A stretch of DNA of 8,891 nucleotides, from contig JALNXP010000085.1 of NCBI GenBank assembly GCA_023230285.1, positions 1 through 8,891 of the forward strand, in the 5' to 3' direction. Below the pieces are notes generated by a model. The model had not been told where the DNA came from. It saw nothing but the letters and a program-made list of their open reading frames with translations, and did no database searches. This DNA comes from Bacteroidales bacterium (GTDB lineage Bacteria > Bacteroidota > Bacteroidia > Bacteroidales > BM520). Numbering within the stretch: the stretch's first letter is position 1; every line of letters begins with the position of its first letter. This document shows, piece by piece, positions 1 to 7,019 of the stretch. The position numbers and the translations under genes were made by a program.

Positions 1-872
1 GACATTGCCCAGCGACTTAATAGCAGCCACCAAAAATATGCACCCACAGCTACAAGCAGTATCGTGTCTTCTAAGTTGCTGTGCGATATACAGGCATGAT
101 GGTTCAACAAATCAATGTCTTTTTTAGAGAGTGTTCCTTTCTCACTTTCTTCTATCATGACGGCTGCTCCGTATGCTAATCCTAATGTGTTTGCAATTAT
201 CCACAGAAAAGCAGTACTCGCCGGAAGTCCGAAAAATGTCATCAATGGTTTTAAATATTTACTGATGTATTGAATAATTCCAAATTCTGATAATAAAGAT
301 TGAGCAATGGTTAATACAATGACTATCAACGACATTTTGCAGGCTAATTTTATGGTGGAAATTAACCATGTGACAAACATCTCGGAAAACACCAATTGCT
401 CTGCTTCTATTTTGTTAATGCTGATTTCAGCCTTTCCGGGCATTATCAAATTTAAAACAATACCTAAAATTATTGCGGATAAAGTTCTTATGCAGATGAT
501 TCTTATTGCCGATGAGCCGGTTTTTTTTTGAACGGCGGTTTCGGTGATTATGTTATGTGAACATAATACCATGACAGATAAAATTGTTATTGCGCGGGCA
601 TCAAGATTTAAAGACCCCATGACAGCTATTGCCGAGTATACGTTTATAAAGTACCCGCTGACATAAGCTAATGCCGCCTCTCCGGGTAATCCGACTATTG
701 TAAACACCGGACTTAATGCCGAAGATAAAAAATCTATGATGCCGAAGTACCTGAGAAGTAATATGATGAAAGATGTTATGGCTGTAAGTTTAACCAACCA
801 CCATGCGGTTTTTAATGTATGTGGAAAAACATCTTTTACCGTCTTGATTATTCTTTCTTTTACTGTTGCCAT
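1..872 (-). CDS. Gate / nucleoside-recognition domain membrane protein (3' end outside window)
   Basis: Reading the minus strand from the ATG at 872-870 (MATVKERIIK) gives 290 uninterrupted codons to the window edge, so the C-terminus is missing. The protein is a hydrophobic inner-membrane protein built from two similar halves. Each half has a GLP loop followed by a small-residue helix: GLPGEAALAYVSGYFINVY at about residues 61-79 and GLPASTAFLWIIANTLGLAYG at about 215-235. Each loop is followed by a polar stretch with conserved His (CSHNIITETA near 104-113; NHHACISHSN near 257-266). This resembles the Gate domain (nucleoside recognition, SpmA/SpmB and FeoB gate family), where paired gates form a transport path. 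The substrate is not known for this type, and nothing here identifies it; no GTPase domain is fused in the visible part. It diverges from kbl across 135 bp. The family call is firm and the function open. Confidence 0.8.
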   Translation of the reverse strand, partial: MATVKERIIKTVKDVFPHTLKTAWWLVKLTAITSFIILLLRYFGIIDFLSSALSPVFTIVGLPGEAALAYVSGYFINVYSAIAVMGSLNLDARAITILSVMVLCSHNIITETAVQKKTGSSAIRIICIRTLSAIILGIVLNLIMPGKAEISINKIEAEQLVFSEMFVTWLISTIKLACKMSLIVIVLTIAQSLLSEFGIIQYISKYLKPLMTFFGLPASTAFLWIIANTLGLAYGAAVMIEESEKGTLSKKDIDLLNHHACISHSNLEDTILLVAVGAYFWWLLLSRWAM

Positions 873-893
873 TTTGTTAACACAATTTGGGCA

Positions 894-901
894 CAAAAGT
901 A
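894..901 (-). promoter_or_regulatory. Candidate -7 box for the Gate-domain gene
   Basis: On the minus strand TACTTTTG matches the Bacteroidota -7 consensus TAnnTTTG. It lies 21 bases upstream of the ATG at 872, leaving a very short leader. The nearest TTG that could serve as a -33 element is at 928-926, about 24 bases away, slightly longer than the usual spacing. This is a motif match only. Confidence 0.35.
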
Positions 902-957
902 TAAATATTTTTACAAATATTATTGCAACTTTTAAAGTAATAAAAATAAAAAATCAT

Positions 958-965
958 TATCTTTG
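958..965 (+). promoter_or_regulatory. Candidate -7 box of the kbl-elbB promoter
   Basis: TATCTTTG is an exact match to the Bacteroidota -7 consensus TAnnTTTG. It lies 42 bases before the kbl ATG, implying a leader of roughly 30-35 nt. The -33 element is poor: a TTTA at about 930-934 is at roughly the right distance, while a real TTG (923-925) is too far away. The flanking DNA is very AT-rich. There is no Shine-Dalgarno sequence before kbl, as is normal in this phylum. Confidence 0.5.
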
Positions 966-1007
966 CCAATTGTATAAATTCGTTTTAAAACGTAAAAAAT
1001 ATTTGTT

Positions 1008-2198
1008 ATGTATAAAGATTTTCAACAACATTTACAGTCGGAAATTTCAGAAATTAAGAATGCCGGACTGTATAAAAATGAAAGAATTATTGTGTCCGCT
1101 CAAGGTGCTTGTATCAAATTAAATACCGGAGAAGAAGTACTTAACTTCTGTGCGAACAATTATTTAGGACTTGCAAATAACAAACAGTTGATGAAAGCTG
1201 CTAAGGAAGCTCTTGATACTCACGGTTATGGCATGGCTTCCGTAAGATTTATATGCGGTACTTCCGACCTTCATAAAAAGTTGGAAGCAAAGATTGCAGA
1301 GTTCTTTGGTACGGAAGACACCATTCTTTATGCTGCTTGTTTTGATGCTAATGGCGGCGTTTTTGAGCCTTTACTTACCGAACAAGATGCCATTATTTCA
1401 GATGCATTAAATCATGCTTCTATCATTGACGGTGTTAGACTTTGCAAAGCACAACGCTACAGATATGCTAACGCTGACATGGAAGACCTTGAGAAACAGC
1501 TGATTGCTGCACAAGCAAACAAATTCCGTCTTATTGTCACCGATGGCGTCTTCTCCATGGACGGCAATGTTGCTCCTTTGGACAAAATTATTGCATTAGC
1601 CGATAAATATAATGCTATGGTTATGGTTGACGAATCTCATTCTGCCGGCGTTGTCGGTAAAACAGGACGTGGAATAACCGAACTTTTTGACAAAAGAGGT
1701 AAAGTGGAAATCATTACCGGCACTTTAGGTAAGGCTTTCGGCGGTGCTGTCGGCGGCTTCACTACCGGTAAAAAAGAAATTATCGAAATGTTGCGTCAAC
1801 GTTCAAGACCTTATCTGTTCTCTAATTCTATCCCCCCTATGGTGGCTGCTGCCGGAATTAAAATGGTGGAAATGATGAGCGCAACCAATGAACTCCAAGA
1901 TAAATTACATGCTAATACAGAGTACTTTATGGAGAAAATGACAAAGTTAGGCTTTGACATCAAACCTACTAAGTCCGCAATTTGTGCCGTTATGCTTTAT
2001 GACGCTAAGCTGTCTCAAGATTTTGCCGCTAAATTGCAAGATGAAGGTATCTACGTCACAGGTTTCTATTATCCTGTCGTCCCTAAAGGCGCTGCTCGTA
2101 TCAGAGTTCAACTCTCTGCCGCTCACGAAAAACAACATCTCGATAAAGCAATCGCCGCTTTTGAAAAAATAGGTAAAGAGTTAGGCGTAATTAAATAA
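1008..2198 (+). CDS. kbl: Glycine C-acetyltransferase (2-amino-3-ketobutyrate CoA ligase)
   Basis: This cytoplasmic PLP enzyme of 396 residues catalyses the CoA-dependent cleavage of 2-amino-3-ketobutyrate to glycine and acetyl-CoA, the second step of threonine breakdown through threonine 3-dehydrogenase; the reaction is reversible. It is co-linear with E. coli Kbl (398 residues) along its whole length. Diagnostic blocks are NFCANNYLGLAN (46-57), ASVRFICGT (77-85), CFDANGG (111-117), SDALNHASIIDGVRLCKA (131-148), TDGVFSMDG (178-186), MVDESHSAG (206-214) and GTLGKAFGG (238-246), with Lys242 as the expected Schiff-base lysine, Asp208 as the PLP ring-nitrogen partner and His136 as the ring-stacking residue. 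The C-terminal FYYPVVPKGAARIRVQLSAAH also fits. These blocks favour Kbl over the related BioF, HemA and serine palmitoyltransferase. The start aligns with E. coli. No threonine dehydrogenase gene is present in the window; elbB follows after 36 nt. Confidence 0.96.
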   Translation: MYKDFQQHLQSEISEIKNAGLYKNERIIVSAQGACIKLNTGEEVLNFCANNYLGLANNKQLMKAAKEALDTHGYGMASVRFICGTSDLHKKLEAKIAEFFGTEDTILYAACFDANGGVFEPLLTEQDAIISDALNHASIIDGVRLCKAQRYRYANADMEDLEKQLIAAQANKFRLIVTDGVFSMDGNVAPLDKIIALADKYNAMVMVDESHSAGVVGKTGRGITELFDKRGKVEIITGTLGKAFGGAVGGFTTGKKEIIEMLRQRSRPYLFSNSIPPMVAAAGIKMVEMMSATNELQDKLHANTEYFMEKMTKLGFDIKPTKSAICAVMLYDAKLSQDFAAKLQDEGIYVTGFYYPVVPKGAARIRVQLSAAHEKQHLDKAIAAFEKIGKELGVIK

Positions 2199-2234
2199 TT
2201 ATTGAAGTATTAGTGACTGATTAATTTTAATGTG

Positions 2235-2882
2235 ATGAAAAAATTTGCAATTATTCTCTCCGGTTGTGGAGTAAAAGACGGTTCTGAAATCCATGAAGCC
2301 GTAATGACCATGTATGCTATCAAAAAAGCAGGTGCCAATTATTCGATTTTTGCTCCAAATATAGATTTCCATGAAGTTAATCATGTTACTATGAAGATAA
2401 CTGATAATATCAGAAATACTTTTGTAGAATCTGCACGTATTGCAAGAGGTGATGTAAAACCGTTGAAAGATTTTAATTCCGATGATTTTGATGCCCTCGT
2501 AATACCGGGTGGTACGGGTGCTGTGAAAAATCTTTGCAACTACGCCTCCGCAGGTCTGGATTTTGAAGTTAATGACGATGTTAAAACCGCTGTATTATCT
2601 ATGCACAAAGCCGGTAAACCTATTGGTGCCGAGTGTATAGCTCCTGTTTTGATAGCAAAAATTATCCCAGGCTCTGTATTGACAATAGGCTCTGATTCTA
2701 AAACTGCTGTCGATATAGAAAACCTTGACTGTGAACACTCTTTTACCGATAGCGGCGAAGTGTGCATCGACAGGGATAATAATATTTTTACTACTGCTTG
2801 CTATATGCAAGATGCAGATATAGCAGAAATAGGAATAAGTACCCAAAATCTTATAGATGCAATTCTTGAAAGTATAGTGTAA
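2235..2882 (+). CDS. elbB: Isoprenoid biosynthesis glyoxalase ElbB (DJ-1/PfpI superfamily)
   Basis: A 215-residue cytoplasmic protein of the DJ-1/PfpI fold, close to E. coli ElbB (217 residues) from end to end. Shared blocks include LSGCGVKDGSEIHEAV (8-23), FAP (39-41), the PGGTGAVKNLCNYAS glycine-rich loop (91-105), AGKPIG (126-131) and ECIAP (133-137). Cys134 in the nucleophile-elbow position is the likely reactive cysteine and Glu18 the expected partner acid of the superfamily. ElbB has been linked to isoprenoid synthesis and reported to have weak glyoxalase activity; its physiological role is unsettled. I chose the ATG at 2235 because MKKFAIILSGCGV aligns with the E. coli start MKKIGVILSGCGV; the in-frame GTG at 2232 would add one residue. 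It lies 36 nt after kbl with no promoter or terminator evident between them, so it is probably co-transcribed, and it ends 5 nt before a strong terminator. Confidence 0.92.
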   Translation: MKKFAIILSGCGVKDGSEIHEAVMTMYAIKKAGANYSIFAPNIDFHEVNHVTMKITDNIRNTFVESARIARGDVKPLKDFNSDDFDALVIPGGTGAVKNLCNYASAGLDFEVNDDVKTAVLSMHKAGKPIGAECIAPVLIAKIIPGSVLTIGSDSKTAVDIENLDCEHSFTDSGEVCIDRDNNIFTTACYMQDADIAEIGISTQNLIDAILESIV

Positions 2883-2887
2883 TTTAC

Positions 2888-2924
2888 AGCAGGCGGCAAA
2901 CTTATAGTTTGCCGCCTGCTTTTT
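2888..2924 (+). terminator. Intrinsic terminator after elbB
   Basis: A perfect 14-bp inverted repeat (AGCAGGCGGCAAAC, loop TTATA, GTTTGCCGCCTGCT) is followed by a run of five T (2920-2924). The GC-rich stem stands out in an AT-rich region. It starts 5 nt after the elbB stop and its T-run ends 13 nt before the next ATG. The stem has a mostly non-U-rich complement on the other strand, so it should work on the plus strand only. Confidence 0.9.
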
Positions 2925-2937
2925 AATCAACGTGTTA

Positions 2938-4809
2938 ATGAAAAAATTTCTACTCTCCCTTATCTCATTCTTTTTCTTATTTAACTTACTCTCTTTTTCA
3001 CAAGTTACTTATAAAGCATCACGACATAGTGACGGAATAACAGTCAGTTATTCTTTAAGTGATTTTTCATTGCAACAACTTAACTATAAAGGTGAAGCAT
3101 TATCGGAGATTTCTATGTCCGAAATGACAATACCTAATGAGGCAGGAATGCCTAACTTGCCATGTGTCAGCCGGTTTATAGCTGTTCCATGCGGTGCAGA
3201 AGCTGTTTTGAATGTGACACATTGTTCTAAAACTATAATGAACGGCGTAAATGTCGCTCCGGCTCTTAAAATTCAAGCCGAAAATGAAGAACCTGAATTT
3301 GATTATATCAAAAATGAAGAAGTGTATACTGATGCTTTTTATCCGGCTGAGCCGTTTGGATTGGTTGATAAAACTTCTTTGCGCGGAATAGATGCAGTGA
3401 TGCTATCTATCTGCCCTTTCCAATATAATCCTGTTACTGAGGAACTTATAATCTATGATAGCATAGAAATCAATATAGATTTTGTTGGTGGCACTCACCA
3501 TTTTGGTACTGACAAGTATCGTTCCGTCTGGTTCGACCCGATACTGAGAAACGCTTTTCTTAATTATGAAGCATTGCCGGAAATCAATGTTAACGCTAAT
3601 GTTGCTTCTTATGCAAAAGATGCTTCCGGCTGCGAGTATCTTATTGTGATACCTAACAATGAGGCGTGGTTGCCTTATGCGGAGCAAATAAAAAACTATC
3701 GTTCTCGTCAAGGTATTATTACAAAAGTAATGAGCTTGGAAGAAATGGGTGTCACTACTACTGATGAATTGAAAGCTTTTTTTCATGCTGCTTATAACAA
3801 TTGGGATATTCCTCCGGTTGCTGTGTTGCTTATGGCAGACCATAACAATGACATGTCGCAGGGTATACCTGCAGAAGTTATATATCATCCGTATAATGGT
3901 AGCTGCATCACCGATAATCAGTATGCTGATGTTAATGGCGATTTATTGCCGGAGATGGTGTTTGCACGTATGGTTGCTGAAGACGAAGGACAGCTTAATA
4001 CGATGGTTTCCAAATTGTTAGAGTATGAATTTACTAATCCGTGTATGGATGAAGGTTTTTATAATCATCCTATTACGGCTCTTGGCTGGCAAACAGAGAG
4101 ATGGTTTCAAATTTGTGCCGAAACTGTTGGCGGCTATCTGAGAAGTCAGGGAAAAGAGCCGACAAGAATTAATGAGATATACGATGGTAACCCCGGTCAA
4201 ATATGGTCGTCTGCTCAAAATACTAATGCTGTTGTTAACTACTTTGGACCTGACGGACAAAATTATATTCCGAACTCTCCATCTGAATTAGGTGGATGGA
4301 ATGGTGGCACTCCGGACAAAATTGTGGAGGCTGTCAACAACGGTGCTTTCATATTGCAACATCGAGACCATGGATATGAACAGGGTTGGGGCGAACCGAG
4401 CTTCTCTTCTGCTTATCTTCAGCAACTCGAAAATTATGGTAAACTTACTTTCGTATTCACTATCAATTGTTTAACAGGTAAGTTTAATTTGTCTCCAAGT
4501 TGTTTTCTCGAAAAATTTTATCGTCTGACGAAGAATAATCAGAATACAGGAGCTGTCGGGTTGATAGGTCCTACAGAAGTATCTTACTCTTTTGTCAATG
4601 ATGCTTATGTATGGGGCGTGTACGATTTATTTGACTCTGATTTTTTGCCTGCTTATGGTCCTTATGCTCAGAATTCGGGTAATTGGATGCCGGCTTTTGG
4701 AAATGTTTCTGGTAAGTATTTTCTCGCTCAAACCGGATGGGCAAAAGAGAAATCAGATTCTAAAGATATTACATATCAGATGTTTACAGCTCATTGTGAT
4801 GCTTTCCTG
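2938..4809 (+). repeat. Tandem paralogous unit, copy 1 (propeptide plus catalytic domain)
   Basis: This part of the first protease gene corresponds to 7020-8891 of the second; both segments span 624 codons because small indels cancel. Similarity is clear at the protein level and persists in short exact DNA matches, for example GCTTATAACAATTGGGATAT at 3790-3809 and 7875-7894, and ACAGAGAGATGGTTTCAA at 4093-4110 and 8175-8192. The copies are otherwise well diverged in DNA, so the duplication is not recent. Confidence 0.85.
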
Positions 4810-6996
4810 CGTCTTTTTACAGAAGTGCCGCAAGAGCTTGCTGTTGAGCATCCCGATAAGGTCACGACCGGTGTAGTTCCTCTTACTATTACTTGTACCG
4901 AAGGTGCTATGATAGCTGTTTCTATTGATAACGAAATACTTGCGGTCGCCGAGGCTACAGGCGAACTGCAAAATATCTACTTACCTGAAATTGGTGCCGG
5001 AAATATTATCTCTGTCGTTTGTACTAAACAAAATTATCTCCGACACGAATCTTCTTTTATGTCCGTCCCTTCTGAAGGTGCTTTCTTGATAGGTGCCGGG
5101 TGGATTATCAAAGATGAAAATAATAATGGTTATCCGGCTTACGATGAAAGATTGTATGTGGATTTTTCTATCGAAAATATTGGCGTGGAAACTGTGCATA
5201 ATATCTCTCTCGCAGGCGAAGATAATGACGATTTTTATACGTTGTTGAATCAGAATATTGTTATTGATAGCATTACTGCCGGCGAAGTTGTTACGGTCGA
5301 AAATGCTTTTATAATTGACTGCCATAACAATATCCCCGACAATTATTATGTTGAAATCCCTGTTTTGATGTCTTCTAACGGCTATAGTTGGACTGCTTCA
5401 TTCAATTTTACAGCTTATGCTCCGGTAATAGAACTCGGAAATTATGGAGTGTCCGGAGATTTTATACAAGGTAATACAGTTAATGTCGGTGTCATTATCA
5501 AAAATAATGGTGGCGCAAATGCTTATAATGTGACTGGCTTGTTTCAAGCTGAAAGTGAATATATTACAATTAATTCTGATTACCCTGTGTTTTATGGCGA
5601 CATAGAGGCTTATAATAATGCACCTGCTTATTTTAGCGTTACTGTTGCTGCCGATGCACCTTTTAATGTCGCTATTCCGTGCAGTGTTACAGTCTCCGCC
5701 GATTATGATGTCGATACTATCTTGAATTTCAACTTATATGTTGATGATTGTAATGTGGCAATCAGTGATTTTCCATACACAGAAGATTTTGAACATGATG
5801 GAAATATTCCGGATTGTTGGTCTCAGGAGATTTTAAATGGTAATTCAGGTTGGATTTTTGAAAAAGGCGGTGTCAGCATGCATCCGCATGATGCTCATTC
5901 AGGCGTTCGTAATGCTTTGTTTTATTCTTCGTTGAGCGGCAGTGTGGCACGACTGATAACACCACCGTTTAATCTTGATAATTCAAATCCTTCAGTATTG
6001 TCGTTCTGGCATGTGCAAGAGATGAGGTCTGATAAATATCAAGACGAATTGAGAGTATATTGTAAAAATTCAGCTGCTGCTGATTGGATTTTACTTGCAG
6101 AATATACAGATAGTATCTCAGAGTGGACATTAGATGAAATAGAACTGCCCAACACTTCAGCTTATTGTCAGTTGGCTTTTGAAGCAAAAAGTAATGCAAG
6201 CTACGGTATTGTAATTGATGATATTTGTATTAATGCAAATTTTTTGTCTTGTATGCCGGTTGAAAATTTATCGGCAGATGTTGCAAATTCAGCAGTAACT
6301 TTGTTGTGGAGTAAACCTTCGGAACAAGATGAGGCTATTGAAAGTTATAATATTTACAGAAATAATGTTTTATATGATAATGTTTCGGAATTAACTTTTT
6401 CGGAGCCAATATATTTTCCGACAGTTTATGAATATGGTGTCAGTGCGGTTTATGAGAATGCTTGTGAATCTGAACTGTCTGTGCAGATTGTCAGTTTTTG
6501 CGATAAACCGGACCAACTTAGCGGCGAATATGTAAATGGTAATGTTAATCTGACTTGGGAGACAACAGGCAATCCTGATTACTTTAATGTTTATCGCGAC
6601 AGCTTGCTGCTGATGTCGGAGCTTGTTGCTAATAGCTTTATAGATGTAGCACCTCCACAAGGTGATTTTGTGTATAAAGTTAATGCGGTTAGTTATGATT
6701 GTGGTGCTTCCGATTTTGCTAAAGTGAATGTCGCTGTTGCAGGAACAGAATCTTTTGTTTCAAAAATTACATTATCTCCTAATCCGGCAGATAAGTCTGT
6801 CACCATCAGCGGAGAACAAATCTATTCAATAATAATTTTTGATAATTTATCTAAAATACAAATAGAAAAAACTATTGATGCTGTTGATAAAACAGTTGTC
6901 AATACAGCTACTTTAAAATCCGGAATTTACTATGTATGTGTGGCATTAACTTCCGGAGAAATTTATTTCTCGAAATTAATAATTAATCATAAATAA
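2938..6996 (+). CDS. Secreted gingipain-like C25 cysteine protease with adhesin modules and T9SS sorting domain
   Basis: A 1352-residue exported endopeptidase. Residues 1-21 form a signal peptide (MKK, then a hydrophobic run ending SFS). Residues about 22-228 are a C25 propeptide (PFQYNPVTEEL at 160-170, KYRSVWFDPIL at 193-203). The catalytic domain, about 229-628, opens with CEYLIVIPN and carries His478 (HRDHG) and Cys511 (INCLTGKF); their 33-residue separation equals that of His211/Cys244 in RgpB. After this come an Ig-like C25_C-type domain (about 629-715), two CARDB-like domains (718-830, 831-935), a MAM/cleaved-adhesin-like domain (945-1100), two FN3 domains (1105-1187, 1188-1268) and a T9SS type-A sorting domain (1271-1352). 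It should cross the inner membrane by Sec, the outer membrane by T9SS, and end up anchored or released. Cleavage specificity cannot be assigned. I chose the ATG at 2938 over the GTG at 2932 because it gives a standard signal peptide. A paralogue follows after 23 nt. Confidence 0.93.
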   Translation: MKKFLLSLISFFFLFNLLSFSQVTYKASRHSDGITVSYSLSDFSLQQLNYKGEALSEISMSEMTIPNEAGMPNLPCVSRFIAVPCGAEAVLNVTHCSKTIMNGVNVAPALKIQAENEEPEFDYIKNEEVYTDAFYPAEPFGLVDKTSLRGIDAVMLSICPFQYNPVTEELIIYDSIEINIDFVGGTHHFGTDKYRSVWFDPILRNAFLNYEALPEINVNANVASYAKDASGCEYLIVIPNNEAWLPYAEQIKNYRSRQGIITKVMSLEEMGVTTTDELKAFFHAAYNNWDIPPVAVLLMADHNNDMSQGIPAEVIYHPYNGSCITDNQYADVNGDLLPEMVFARMVAEDEGQLNTMVSKLLEYEFTNPCMDEGFYNHPITALGWQTERWFQICAETVGGYLRSQGKEPTRINEIYDGNPGQIWSSAQNTNAVVNYFGPDGQNYIPNSPSELGGWNGGTPDKIVEAVNNGAFILQHRDHGYEQGWGEPSFSSAYLQQLENYGKLTFVFTINCLTGKFNLSPSCFLEKFYRLTKNNQNTGAVGLIGPTEVSYSFVNDAYVWGVYDLFDSDFLPAYGPYAQNSGNWMPAFGNVSGKYFLAQTGWAKEKSDSKDITYQMFTAHCDAFLRLFTEVPQELAVEHPDKVTTGVVPLTITCTEGAMIAVSIDNEILAVAEATGELQNIYLPEIGAGNIISVVCTKQNYLRHESSFMSVPSEGAFLIGAGWIIKDENNNGYPAYDERLYVDFSIENIGVETVHNISLAGEDNDDFYTLLNQNIVIDSITAGEVVTVENAFIIDCHNNIPDNYYVEIPVLMSSNGYSWTASFNFTAYAPVIELGNYGVSGDFIQGNTVNVGVIIKNNGGANAYNVTGLFQAESEYITINSDYPVFYGDIEAYNNAPAYFSVTVAADAPFNVAIPCSVTVSADYDVDTILNFNLYVDDCNVAISDFPYTEDFEHDGNIPDCWSQEILNGNSGWIFEKGGVSMHPHDAHSGVRNALFYSSLSGSVARLITPPFNLDNSNPSVLSFWHVQEMRSDKYQDELRVYCKNSAAADWILLAEYTDSISEWTLDEIELPNTSAYCQLAFEAKSNASYGIVIDDICINANFLSCMPVENLSADVANSAVTLLWSKPSEQDEAIESYNIYRNNVLYDNVSELTFSEPIYFPTVYEYGVSAVYENACESELSVQIVSFCDKPDQLSGEYVNGNVNLTWETTGNPDYFNVYRDSLLLMSELVANSFIDVAPPQGDFVYKVNAVSYDCGASDFAKVNVAVAGTESFVSKITLSPNPADKSVTISGEQIYSIIIFDNLSKIQIEKTIDAVDKTVVNTATLKSGIYYVCVALTSGEIYFSKLIINHK
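6748..6996 (+). other. T9SS (Por) C-terminal sorting domain of the first protease
   Basis: The last 82 residues have the order typical of type-A sorting domains. First is an SPNPADKSVTI block (1280-1290), then a hydrophobic IIIFDN strand (1298-1303), then a SGIYYVCV block (1328-1335), then a basic end, KLIINHK. The usual glycine of the central 'D..G' turn appears replaced (DNLSKIQI). The domain directs outer-membrane translocation by the type IX system and is normally removed by PorU. Confidence 0.85.
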
Positions 6997-7019
6997 TAAA
7001 TTAAAAAAAACAATTTCAG

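Noticed and set aside
307..531. Plus-strand open frame of 74 codons
   Set aside because: It lies antisense to the well-supported Gate-domain gene; its translation is not a recognisable protein and it has no promoter or start context of its own.
736..1122. Plus-strand open frame of 128 codons spanning the divergent spacer
   Set aside because: It runs antisense through the start of the Gate-domain gene, across the promoter region and into kbl in the wrong frame. The low-complexity Lys/Ile-rich product reflects AT-rich DNA.
2417..2424. TACTTTTG, a perfect -7 match, inside elbB
   Set aside because: It is over 500 bp from the next gene start and separated from it by a strong terminator; such 6-base-specific motifs are expected by chance in AT-rich coding DNA.
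2595..2930. Minus-strand open frame of 111 codons overlapping elbB and the terminator
   Set aside because: It is antisense to the conserved ElbB coding sequence and would start within the terminator region; no recognisable product.
3403..3888. Minus-strand open frame of 161 codons inside the first protease gene
   Set aside because: It is fully antisense to the conserved propeptide and catalytic domain coding sequence, with no similarity to a known family.
6997..7019. Possible terminator or promoter between the two proteases
   Set aside because: The 23-nt AT-rich gap has no inverted repeat and no TAnnTTTG match, so it fits an operon spacer better.
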